Shown here piece after piece: positions 56,899 to 64,000 of a stretch of DNA of 64,000 bases (position 1 is its first letter; each line of letters starts with the position of its first letter). Origin of the DNA: Nostoc sp. CHAB 5844 (GTDB lineage Bacteria > Cyanobacteriota > Cyanobacteriia > Cyanobacteriales > Nostocaceae); NCBI RefSeq assembly GCF_020829595.1, contig NZ_JAIVFW010000001.1:248001-312000 (forward strand), written 5' to 3'. The translations under genes were made by a program, and so were the position numbers. The notes beneath the pieces were generated by a model. It was not told the DNA's origin. It saw nothing but the letters and a program-made list of their open reading frames with translations, and did not search any database.

Positions 56899-57684
56899 TT
56901 ACATTTGATCTAGTTGCTTGCGTAGGGATTCTAACTCGGCATCAACCACTTCATTTGATTGGGGAGGGTTAGTTTGAGAAGGAGTTGTTTGCTCTGGTGG
57001 TAGTAGGTTTTGATTGGGTGGACTTGCAGGTGCTAGTGAAGCTTTTAAAGCTGCCAATTCATCATCAACGTCGCTTCCAGCTTCCAACTTGGCAAACTGG
57101 GTTTCCAAATCTGCACCAGCTAACTCTGCGGCTGACTGGGCGCGGGCTTCTTGCATCAGGACTTTTTCTTCCATCCGCTCGAAGGCCGCCATTGCACTGC
57201 TGCTATTCATGCCACGCACCATACCTTCAAGTTGCTCTTGGGCTTTGGCAGTAGTAATCCGTGCCTTGAGCATTTCTTTTTTGGTTTTGGCTTCGGAAAT
57301 TTTACTTTCTAACTGAATTAAATTACGCTTAAGAGTTTCAACTTGAGTACTTTGCTGATCTAAGCTAGTTTTTAGGGCTGTGCTGGTTTCAGTGAAAGTC
57401 TTTTTCCGTTCTAGGGCTTGACGTGCGAGATTTTCATCACCTTTTTGCAGTGCTAGTTGAGCATTGCGCTGCCATTTGTTGATTTCATTTTGGGCATCAT
57501 TGTACTGTTTTTCAGTGCGTTTTTGGGCGGCGATCGCTTGAGCTACACCCTGACGCAACTGTACCAAGTCTTCCTGCATTTCCAGGATGGCTTGCTCTAG
57601 CATTTTTTCTGGGTCTTCAGCTTTATTTACCAAGTCATTGATATTTGCACTGACTACTCGCTTAATGCGATCAAATAATCCCAT
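56899..57684 (-). CDS. vipp1: Vipp1/IM30 (PspA family) with C-terminal extension
   Basis: A 261-residue ESCRT-III-like protein that coats and remodels membranes and is needed for thylakoid maintenance. It shows the PspA helix pattern: MGLFDRIKRVVSANINDLVN, EDPEKMLEQAILEMQEDLVQ, then long coiled coils. A Pro/Gln-rich linker after 215 leads to a final helix (VVDAELESLRKQLDQM), the feature that separates Vipp1 from PspA. The paralogous gene lies 160 bases upstream on the same strand. The two probably arose by duplication and may form mixed assemblies. Confidence 0.9.
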   Translation of the reverse strand: MGLFDRIKRVVSANINDLVNKAEDPEKMLEQAILEMQEDLVQLRQGVAQAIAAQKRTEKQYNDAQNEINKWQRNAQLALQKGDENLARQALERKKTFTETSTALKTSLDQQSTQVETLKRNLIQLESKISEAKTKKEMLKARITTAKAQEQLEGMVRGMNSSSAMAAFERMEEKVLMQEARAQSAAELAGADLETQFAKLEAGSDVDDELAALKASLAPASPPNQNLLPPEQTTPSQTNPPQSNEVVDAELESLRKQLDQM

Positions 57685-57844
57685 AATTTGTTTTCCTTTT
57701 GCAGTTTCGGTACTTGGTTGGACAGTTAAGGTTTTTACTATTTAATAGTTTCTTATTTAAATGTAATCTTTCCGGCTTGGTTCGGTACCTCCCGATACCT
57801 CTTAATTGTTAAGATATACCCTGGCTGTAGCAATTGACCAGCGT

Positions 57845-58552
57845 TCAAGGTTCTTGAGCTAATGGTAATTGCTGTTGTGGTGTGTTTTCTGACCCATGCA
57901 GCACCTGTTGTTTCATAGCTGCCAATTCTGCATCAATACTGTTGGCAGATTCTAGGGAAGCAAATTGTTTTTGCAAATCATCAGTGTTTAGTTGAGCTAT
58001 GGCTTCTGATTTCGTTTCTATTTGGAAAACTTTCTCTTCCATCCGCTCAAAAGCATTTAGACTACTGTTAGCCGAAACTCCACTCAGCATTTCCTGGAGT
58101 CGATAGGATGCTTCCGCAGAACGAGCGCGGGCAATATACATATCTTTTTTGGTTTTGGCTTCCGAAATCTTGGTTTCTAGCGATCGCATATCGTTCTTCA
58201 GTCGCTCGACAATTTCTGTTTGTTGCCCGATTTGATTAGAGAGGGCTGTAGCAGTTTCTTGGTAAGCGCGACGCTTGGTAAGTGCTTCCCGTGCTAGAGA
58301 TTCATTGCCTTTTTCTAGTGCTAGTTGGGCGCGACGATACCATTCTTCAGCCGTGGATGCGGCAGCCATTGCTTGTCGTTCAGTGCGTTTTTGGGTGGCG
58401 ATCGCTTGTGCTACCCCCTGTCGCAATCGCACTAAATTTTCTTGCATTTCGGCGACCGCTTGTGACAAAATTTTTTCTGGATCTTCTGCACTGCCTATCA
58501 GACTATTCAGGTTAGCCCGAATCACCCGCAGGATACGCTTGATTAAGTCCAT
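57845..58552 (-). CDS. PspA/IM30 family protein without the Vipp1 tail
   Basis: A 235-residue paralogue of the downstream Vipp1, with MDLIKRILRVIRANLNSLIG, EDPEKILSQAVAEMQENLVR and the same coiled-coil order. It ends after the conserved ANSIDAELAAMKQQ helix, with a short Gln/Pro tail and no Vipp1-type last helix, so PspA is the closer label. PspA stabilises membranes under stress. Tandem pspA-vipp1 arrangement is informative for their split in cyanobacteria. Confidence 0.88.
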   Translation of the reverse strand: MDLIKRILRVIRANLNSLIGSAEDPEKILSQAVAEMQENLVRLRQGVAQAIATQKRTERQAMAAASTAEEWYRRAQLALEKGNESLAREALTKRRAYQETATALSNQIGQQTEIVERLKNDMRSLETKISEAKTKKDMYIARARSAEASYRLQEMLSGVSANSSLNAFERMEEKVFQIETKSEAIAQLNTDDLQKQFASLESANSIDAELAAMKQQVLHGSENTPQQQLPLAQEP

Positions 58553-58695
58553 ATCGGCTCTCCATTCACTCTCAGGAAGTCAAAAGACAGGAGGTATAAA
58601 ATAGTAATCTGATTTTCTTATGCACCCATGCACCCCTACACCCTTGCATCCTGTTCTCTTTGATTCATCCTATCGTAGATTTTTACCACTCATGG

Positions 58696-59940
58696 CTACT
58701 GCACCCTTGCTTTAATTCCTTGGGCTTGTAGTTCTTGTAATCTTTTTGTGACTTGCTCTTTCGTTTTCAACGCACCAAGAAAAATCAGTTTTTTGTCACG
58801 CGATAAATAAGCATCGGGAACTACTTGCCGTGCAGTAATCACTGAGAGATCGCCTTCATTATCCATCACGATATGATAAAACCCATCTGCTGCTGGTTTG
58901 ATTTCGGCGTTTACTTGTGGTGGAGTAACCGTAGGCTGTGGTGCTGGTTGTGCCGTGGCGATTGGCTGTATATTCAACGGCTGCACTGGTTGCACTTCTG
59001 GTAATGGGTTAACCACTCGAGGCGCGATTGGTGTAGGAATTACCACAGGCGGATTCACAGGTGCGATCGTCGCTGAGGGAATTTTTGGTTGTAAGCCAAC
59101 TATATCGTTGGGATCTTTAAGTTCAGGAAACTCTTTAGCTGCCAAATTGGGATACTTAGGTATAGGTGTAAGTTCAGTCTGGGCTGGAGTTTGGGGCTGA
59201 CTTTCCCCTTCCTGAGTCTGAGTTTTATCGATATTAGCAGCGGAATTGCTGTTAAATATTTTATCTAGACTCAACTGCGGCAAGCTTTTAGGATTAAATA
59301 TCACGTAACCCAAGGTCAAACTAGCCATCAACAGCAACAGCATGGAGCCAATACCTAAAGGTGATAACAGACTATCGTTAGAATTGCTGGGTGGTTTTGT
59401 TTGTTGTTGTTGCTCATCTGTTAAACTCCGCAGCAATGCTTCACTCGACTCTAGGTAATCGTCTGGCTGGGTAGGGGTTGCGTTTGCCTGCATGAGATTT
59501 TCACTTTGAGCAGCCTTGGCACTCGCCGGTACTATACTGCTAGTAGAATTTGATGATGGTAGCGGAATTTGTGTTTGGCTCGAATCGTTAGAAGATGCTT
59601 GCTGGGGCTTTTCTGCTTCCTCTGTCTTGGCTGTTGCTGGTTTTTCTAGAGGGACTTCGGTTACAGGTGCAGGCGGTATACTGGTTTTAATTTCTGTTAC
59701 AGGTAGCTGAGTTTTGCCAGTTAACGCCGTCATTTCTGTGGCTTCTTGGGGTTGAGTGCTAATGTAACTGCCTGTGCGAGATTGATAAGCTGTTTTTGAT
59801 GCTATACGTGAACGACGGTATCTAGCCAATTCTTGATCTAGCTGCACTTCCAAACTGGCCAGGGCTGCGGCTAGTGCTGGCTTCAACTCAGGTGTTTTGG
59901 ATGATTGAATACCGAAATCTATCGGCGAGTTTTGACTCAT
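58696..59940 (-). CDS. Pro/Gln-rich single-span protein with SPOR-like C-terminus
   Basis: A 414-residue protein with an N-terminal helical segment (ELKPALAAALASLEVQLDQE), a low-complexity Ser/Thr/Gln/Pro part, one membrane span (SMLLLLMASLTLGYVIF near 200-215), a Pro-rich external linker and a C-terminal beta-alpha domain (DGFYHIVMDNEGDLSVITAR, LIFLGALKTKEQVTKRLQEL) that resembles a SPOR-like peptidoglycan-binding domain. I do not recognise a named gene. The arrangement suggests anchoring between cytoplasm and cell wall, possibly at the septum, but this is inference. Confidence 0.7.
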   Translation of the reverse strand: MSQNSPIDFGIQSSKTPELKPALAAALASLEVQLDQELARYRRSRIASKTAYQSRTGSYISTQPQEATEMTALTGKTQLPVTEIKTSIPPAPVTEVPLEKPATAKTEEAEKPQQASSNDSSQTQIPLPSSNSTSSIVPASAKAAQSENLMQANATPTQPDDYLESSEALLRSLTDEQQQQTKPPSNSNDSLLSPLGIGSMLLLLMASLTLGYVIFNPKSLPQLSLDKIFNSNSAANIDKTQTQEGESQPQTPAQTELTPIPKYPNLAAKEFPELKDPNDIVGLQPKIPSATIAPVNPPVVIPTPIAPRVVNPLPEVQPVQPLNIQPIATAQPAPQPTVTPPQVNAEIKPAADGFYHIVMDNEGDLSVITARQVVPDAYLSRDKKLIFLGALKTKEQVTKRLQELQAQGIKARVQ

Positions 59941-60073
59941 TGCCTGTCTGCCTCAAACCTAGACTGTTGGATTAACTTTAGATAATTTGTGCCAATACTA
60001 GCGAAAAATTTCGCATCACTATAAACTTTCTTGATCTATCTTGAATTTCAGCACTCAGCACTTTTAAGTAAGA

Positions 60074-60616
60074 ATGTCTTGGAAATCAGTCAATGATATT
60101 TTAGGCTTTCTGGAACAGCAAGCCAGATGGCAAGAGCAGCCATTACAAAAAGTGCTTCAGTTTTGGGCAGAAGTAGTAGGTGCAGTGGCTGCTAACCATA
60201 CACAACCATTGGTAATTCAGCGTGATGTTTTGCGAGTGGCTACTTCTAGTGCTGCTTGGGCGCAGAATCTAGCTTTTAAACGCCAAATAATTCTTTTGAA
60301 GTTAAATGAAAAGTTGCCTACGCCTTTGGCAGATATTCGCTTCTCTACGGCTGGGTGGCAACATCCTTCAGCAAAGCCACAACAACTCACAGGTTTGCCA
60401 CAGGAACATCCTAGTTACCTAGGAAATGTGAGTAATGTTCACCGTGATGATCCACCTGCACAGGAAAACCCTCAGACTGCATTTAGCCAATGGGCTGAAA
60501 AAATGCAAGTGCGATCGCATGGTTTACCTCTTTGTCCCCAATGCCAATGTCCTACACCTCCTGGTGAACTCCAGCGTTGGCAAGTTTGTGTTATTTGTGC
60601 CTCTAAGCAGTTTTGA
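60074..60616 (+). CDS. DciA-like (DUF721) protein with C-terminal zinc-ribbon motif
   Basis: A 180-residue protein. Residues 1-95 are DUF721 (LQKVLQFWAEVVGAVAANHT, LRVATSSAAWAQNLAFKRQI), the family of DciA, a loader or regulator of the replicative helicase DnaB. After a Pro-rich linker, CPQC, a further Cys three residues on, and CVIC at the C-terminus form a C-x2-C...C-x2-C zinc-ribbon-like module. A role in replication initiation is expected from the family, while the ribbon's role is unknown. It is divergent from the SPOR-like gene. Confidence 0.85.
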   Translation: MSWKSVNDILGFLEQQARWQEQPLQKVLQFWAEVVGAVAANHTQPLVIQRDVLRVATSSAAWAQNLAFKRQIILLKLNEKLPTPLADIRFSTAGWQHPSAKPQQLTGLPQEHPSYLGNVSNVHRDDPPAQENPQTAFSQWAEKMQVRSHGLPLCPQCQCPTPPGELQRWQVCVICASKQF

Positions 60617-61382
60617 ACAGTCAAACACTTATGACTATGTAATTAATATTTAACAAAATTGATATTTTTACAAAAAAATAGAAAATTTTTGATAAATTTC
60701 ATATTACAGATTCATTTACTAGGAAACGCTATAAGAAATCTAGGATTAATTCCTAGCTTCTCAACAAACCGTTAAAAATTAATAATTAGGCTTTTGAGTT
60801 GAGATTTACCCAAATAACGCAATACTGGACTGAAAACTGCGTTAAGCAAACTGCTTTGTATCACTCAGAGGACAAAATAACTTCTGCATCACATTTGACA
60901 CATATGTGTCATCCATAACATAGCTTTTTTTGATTTATGGACACATATAAGGTTGAATTTCTCAAATCAGTGAGTTCTTTACCTAGTCAACAATATTTCT
61001 TAGCCAATAATTTTTGACTGTTGATATTTCCGTAAGACTTATGTAAATTTTGTTTTTATTGCTAAATAATATACACAATTTTATCGTTAGCCAACTATAT
61101 ATAAGCTTGTTAGAAAAATAAAGTTAAATAGCTAATAAAATCTAAACTTTTAGTTTTAGCATTGATCCCTAACTGTTTTGAGCCAAAAATTAGTAGGTAG
61201 GTACTTTAGTAATCATTTACAAATATAACAAGATTCTAAAAACATCCTGAAGTTTATTTTTCTGTTGGGATCGCTAGAACCTAGAGTAAATAATCATTTG
61301 TTGGCAATATTACGTATTTATATGTAGGCGCAAAATATAAACATGGTAATCGACCCTGAACAGCACTAAACGATGAACTCAA
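60617..61382. other. Intergenic region
   Basis: About 770 AT-rich bases. An imperfect inverted repeat (TGTGTCATCCATAA against TTATGGACACA) lies near 60907-60945. No gene or RNA recognised. Presumed promoter for the 104-aa gene. Confidence 0.45.
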
Positions 61383-61697
61383 ATGAAACCGATAAAATTT
61401 TTGACATCTGCCTGTAGATATTGTCGTCATTACAAGCCAGAAGGTCGCCGTGGCGGAATGTGTCAACAGTTGGGAGCGCCTGTGCAAGCAAGTTGGAAAG
61501 CTTGCTCTTTAGCACTTCCACCTTTTGCGCCTTCATGGGAAACTTTAGAAGATTCTTGGAGTTTGCCAGATGGAACACCAGTCTTAGATAGTTCCCGTTC
61601 TCTAGTTTCTGTTGCCGACAATATGAAAGTTTTGCCTATTGAGGAAATAGCTAATTTAATTCCTAAAGAGGCAGAAGCTAAGGCAGTGCTAATTTAG
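61383..61697 (+). CDS. Cys-rich conserved small protein (104 aa)
   Basis: A 104-residue soluble protein with cysteines at C-R-Y-C (residues 11-14), C27 (GRRGGMCQQL) and C41 (WKACSLALPPF). They could bind a metal or Fe-S centre or form disulphides. The block from SACRYCRHYKPEGRRGGMCQ to WKACSLALPPFAPSWETLED looks like a compact conserved domain; the C-terminus is acidic. I recall similar proteins in many cyanobacteria without a function. It starts at ATG 61383, and an out-of-frame ATG lies just upstream. Confidence 0.72.
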   Translation: MKPIKFLTSACRYCRHYKPEGRRGGMCQQLGAPVQASWKACSLALPPFAPSWETLEDSWSLPDGTPVLDSSRSLVSVADNMKVLPIEEIANLIPKEAEAKAVLI

Positions 61698-61907
61698 CTA
61701 CTATTTCTGATTAGACTCTGTTTATAGACATCCAAAAAATATTCCCTTTGAAAGCTGCTAGTGCTGTAAACTTCAACATCTCAAAAAAATCGCACCTGAT
61801 ACCAATATTAGATTGTGAATTGAAAACTTTGCCAAAAAGCTTTTTCAGACAAATCTAAACTATCTAAGCTCAAATTGGTATGCCTCAAAGGTGCGATTTT
61901 TGCCATT

Positions 61908-62741
61908 TTAAGGTAGCCAAGGGAAAGAGCGAAAATTAGGCGATCGCTTTTCTAAAAATGCTTGTTTGCCTTCAGCACCTTCTTCTGTCATGTAATACAG
62001 TAAAGTTGCATTCCCGGCGAGTTCTTGTAAACCAGCTTGTCCGTCACAATCGGCGTTGAATGCAGCTTTGAGACAGCGAATAGCAATCGGACTTTTTTGT
62101 AAAATTTCTTGCGCCCATTGTATACCTTCGTTTTCTAATTGTTCTACTGGCACAATACAGTTAATTAAACCCATATCTAGGGCTTGTTGGGCATTGTACT
62201 GACGACAGAGAAACCAAATTTCTCGCGCCTTTTTTTGCCCAACAATGCGGGCGAGATAACTAGCACCAAAACCACCATCAAAGCTACCGACCTTGGGGCC
62301 AGTTTGTCCAAAAATAGCGTTATCAGCAGCAATGGTGAGGTCGCAAATTAAGTGTAAAACGTGTCCGCCACCGATCGCATATCCCGCTACTAAGGCAATC
62401 ACTACTTTCGGCATAGAACGAATCAAGCGCTGCAAATCCAGCACATTCAAGCGAGGAATACCTGCATCGTCTACATAACCAGCTTGCCCCCGCACACTTT
62501 GGTCGCCACCAGCACAGAAGGCATACTTACCATCAGTGTGGGGGCCAGCACCAGTAAAGAGAACTACCCCAATATTAGTATCTTCACGGGCATCACAAAA
62601 CGCGTCGTATAGTTCAAAGACAGTTTTAGGACGGAAAGCATTACGTTTGTGTGGGCGGTTGATAGTGATTTTTGCAATGCCATCAGTTTTGTGATACAGG
62701 ATATCTTCGTAGGTTTTGACAGATTGCCAGTTGACTTGCAT
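61908..62741 (-). CDS. menB: 1,4-dihydroxy-2-naphthoyl-CoA synthase (MenB)
   Basis: Ring-closing crotonase-family enzyme of the menaquinone/phylloquinone pathway; in cyanobacteria the product serves photosystem I. The 277-residue protein shows [46 protein letters not shown] and [15 protein letters not shown], the MenB hallmark with catalytic residues. The ATG is at 62741. menD lies about 740 bases upstream on the same strand, with a small plus-strand gene between, so the two are pathway neighbours but probably separate transcripts. Confidence 0.97.
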   Translation of the reverse strand: MQVNWQSVKTYEDILYHKTDGIAKITINRPHKRNAFRPKTVFELYDAFCDAREDTNIGVVLFTGAGPHTDGKYAFCAGGDQSVRGQAGYVDDAGIPRLNVLDLQRLIRSMPKVVIALVAGYAIGGGHVLHLICDLTIAADNAIFGQTGPKVGSFDGGFGASYLARIVGQKKAREIWFLCRQYNAQQALDMGLINCIVPVEQLENEGIQWAQEILQKSPIAIRCLKAAFNADCDGQAGLQELAGNATLLYYMTEEGAEGKQAFLEKRSPNFRSFPWLP

Positions 62742-63187
62742 GAGAATGAAATGCGCTATTGTGCTTGAGAATTTTATCGCGGACTGAGAAGCGATCGCTA
62801 AAATTTACTCTCTCAAGTAAAATCAGGGCTTAAAAAGGTATGAAGTATGAAAAACGAATTATCTAGGAAAGCTTGTCTACACCAGTTTTCATACTTCAGC
62901 CTTTGTATCATCGCTTTTTTAGCGAATTGTTTTTGTTTCTCTACCGCCACTCGATTCGTTATAGCCATAGCCAAGGTAGTTAGGACATCGGTAAATGGTA
63001 AAACTGAGACAGTGAAAGACTTTTAACTCTGTCACCTGTCACCTATTACCTGTCCCCTGCTATATGAGCCGCTCAATCTTTACTAGTTTAAAATTCATGC
63101 ATAATTTACTATTATCTATGTAAATTTACAATGTTAATCTAATGTGCTTATTAATACACTACTAATAGGAACGTTTAGGTAATCTAT
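62742..63187. other. Intergenic region with heptamer repeats
   Basis: About 450 bases. It includes GTATGAAGTATGAA near 62840 with its complement (TTTTCATACTTC) near 62887, and GTCACCTGTCACCT near 63031. No gene seen apart from the one at 63188. Confidence 0.5.
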
Positions 63188-63403
63188 ATGAACGAAAATA
63201 ATAATCCAGCAGAAGCAGCAGGCTACGCAGCAGCAGGTGCAGCAGCAGGTGCAGCAGCAGGTGCAGTTGTTGCGACAACAGTAGGAGGTATGGGTCTAGC
63301 AGTAGGTGGAACAGCTGTAGCTATTGGTGCTGCTCCGGTTATTGCTGCTGGTGCAGTTGTAGGACTCGCTTTTTATGGTTTAAAAAAAGGTTTAGGTTGG
63401 TAA
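63188..63403 (+). CDS. Small Gly/Ala-rich hydrophobic protein (71 aa)
   Basis: A 71-residue protein with a hydrophilic start (MNENNNPAEAAGY) and then a continuous Ala/Gly/Val-rich stretch, with GAAAGAAAGAVVATTVGGMG and IGAAPVIAAGAVVGLAFYGL and a basic end (KKGLGW). The AAGAAAGAAAGA segment comes from a short DNA repeat (GCAGCAGGTGCA). It would form one or two membrane helices with GxxxG-type packing. Small peptides of this look include membrane-acting peptides and glycine-zipper proteins. I cannot name a family. It has its own upstream region, and the next gene is convergent. Confidence 0.65.
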   Translation: MNENNNPAEAAGYAAAGAAAGAAAGAVVATTVGGMGLAVGGTAVAIGAAPVIAAGAVVGLAFYGLKKGLGW

Positions 63404-63477
63404 AAAACGATTGAAATAAACTAAGCTGCTCTATTACTAGGGCGGCTTAATTTAACTCTACTCTATGTTAGAGAGAG

Positions 63478-64000
63478 CTAAAGAGTAATATCTATGGCAA
63501 ACTTTCCTAAATTCTCCTGTCGCCATTTAGCATCATTCTTTCGATTTGTCTGCAACTCTAAAACCCTGATTCCTTTAGTTGGTAACAGGTTGAATTTTTG
63601 CTGTAACTCCTGCCAAGAAGTAATTAATTCATGCTGCACCCCATATGTGGCACACAACTGAGCAAAATTAATATCCTGTGGAGTGCCAAAAAACTCTTCA
63701 AATGGTGGGTCAAATTTGGCAATGGGTAACATTTCAAAAATTCCGCCACCGTTGTTATTAATTAAAACAATTGTTAAATGTCCGACAAATTTATTGCGGA
63801 TTAAAAAACCATTGGTATCATGTAATAGTGCTAAATCTCCTGTTAACATAACACTGCTTTGTTGACGATGGGCAATTCCTAAAGCGGTGGATAGTGTGCC
63901 ATCAATACCATTAGCACCTCTGTTAAAATATGTTCTCACTCCTAAATTATTTGGTTGCCAAAAAAACTCTACATCCCTCACAGGCATACTATTGGCAATA
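63478..64000 (-). CDS. menD: MenD C-terminal part (partial at window end)
   Basis: 3' part of 2-succinyl-5-enolpyruvyl-6-hydroxy-3-cyclohexene-1-carboxylate synthase, a thiamine-diphosphate enzyme of phylloquinone synthesis. The frame stays open to the last base (IANS before the internal MPVRD), so the ATG at 63987 is not the gene start. Typical motifs are ANSMPVRD, YFNRGANGIDGTLSTALGIA, GDLALLHDTNGFL and VLINNNGGGIFEMLP, which bind the diphosphate and Mg. About 170 residues of the C-terminal domain are inside the window. Confidence 0.95.
   Translation of the reverse strand, partial: IANSMPVRDVEFFWQPNNLGVRTYFNRGANGIDGTLSTALGIAHRQQSSVMLTGDLALLHDTNGFLIRNKFVGHLTIVLINNNGGGIFEMLPIAKFDPPFEEFFGTPQDINFAQLCATYGVQHELITSWQELQQKFNLLPTKGIRVLELQTNRKNDAKWRQENLGKFAIDITL

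Overview
The window reads as chromosome of a filamentous, probably heterocyst-forming cyanobacterium of the Nostoc/Anabaena/Calothrix type. The support is frequent HIP1 octamers (GCGATCGC), short tandem heptamer repeats and fold-back elements typical of Nostocales, a gas-vesicle cluster, a multi-GAF cyanobacteriochrome chemoreceptor, LdpA, two PspA/Vipp1 paralogues, and phylloquinone genes (menB, menD). No tRNA, rRNA or CRISPR array was seen. Species names and locus comparisons come from memory, not from a search.

Layout. 0-2.4 kb is decayed accessory DNA: a small hypothetical gene, a hicA remnant, a DUF29 gene, a DUF559 gene broken by one amber codon, and another remnant. 2.5-9.7 kb holds housekeeping genes: acnB, a lone sugar-ABC permease, purN, a CPBP protease, a DUF3326 protein with a small partner, and a 2Fe-2S ferredoxin. 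10.4-26.6 kb is a minus-strand chemotaxis-like operon. Its upstream half is complete (PatA-type regulator, CheY-like, CheW, a seven-GAF photoreceptor/MCP, CheA-REC) and resembles the phototaxis (ptx/pix) loci of cyanobacteria. Its downstream half is a second CheW-MCP-CheA trio in which the receptor tip and the kinase have lost key residues. A four-helix-bundle gene bracketed by G-rich repeats sits between the halves.

27.1-34.7 kb is a gas-vesicle cluster: gvpN-gvpJ-gvpK-gvpF/L, a 328-bp MITE-like element, a CDC48-like AAA ATPase, a second gvpF/L, gvpA and a GvpC-like protein on the minus strand, with gvpG divergent on the plus strand. GvpN and the GvpC-like protein both carry a C-terminal winged-helix-like tail. 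Phototaxis plus buoyancy side by side suggests a dispersal (hormogonium) module. An IS5-type remnant and about 1.5 kb of AT-rich DNA without a convincing gene follow.

36.6-48.4 kb holds pyrC, lepB, a MOSC protein, a REC-GGDEF-EAL protein, ldpA with a repeat-derived in-frame insert, a Ycf45-like AAA/R3H protein, thyX split by a 384-residue HNH intein, and a secreted protein. 49.0-52.6 kb is a plus-strand transporter set (APC permease, CadD-like, TauE/SafE, DUF1634). 52.8-64 kb holds small membrane proteins, a prohibitin-like protein, an aminotransferase, a thioredoxin, two PspA/Vipp1 paralogues, a SPOR-like membrane protein, a DciA-like protein, menB and the 3' part of menD, which runs off the window.

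Most notable: the ThyX intein, the seven-GAF photoreceptor, the apparently kinase-dead second chemotaxis array, the winged-helix tails and AAA ATPase of the gas-vesicle cluster, and repeat elements invading operons and one reading frame.
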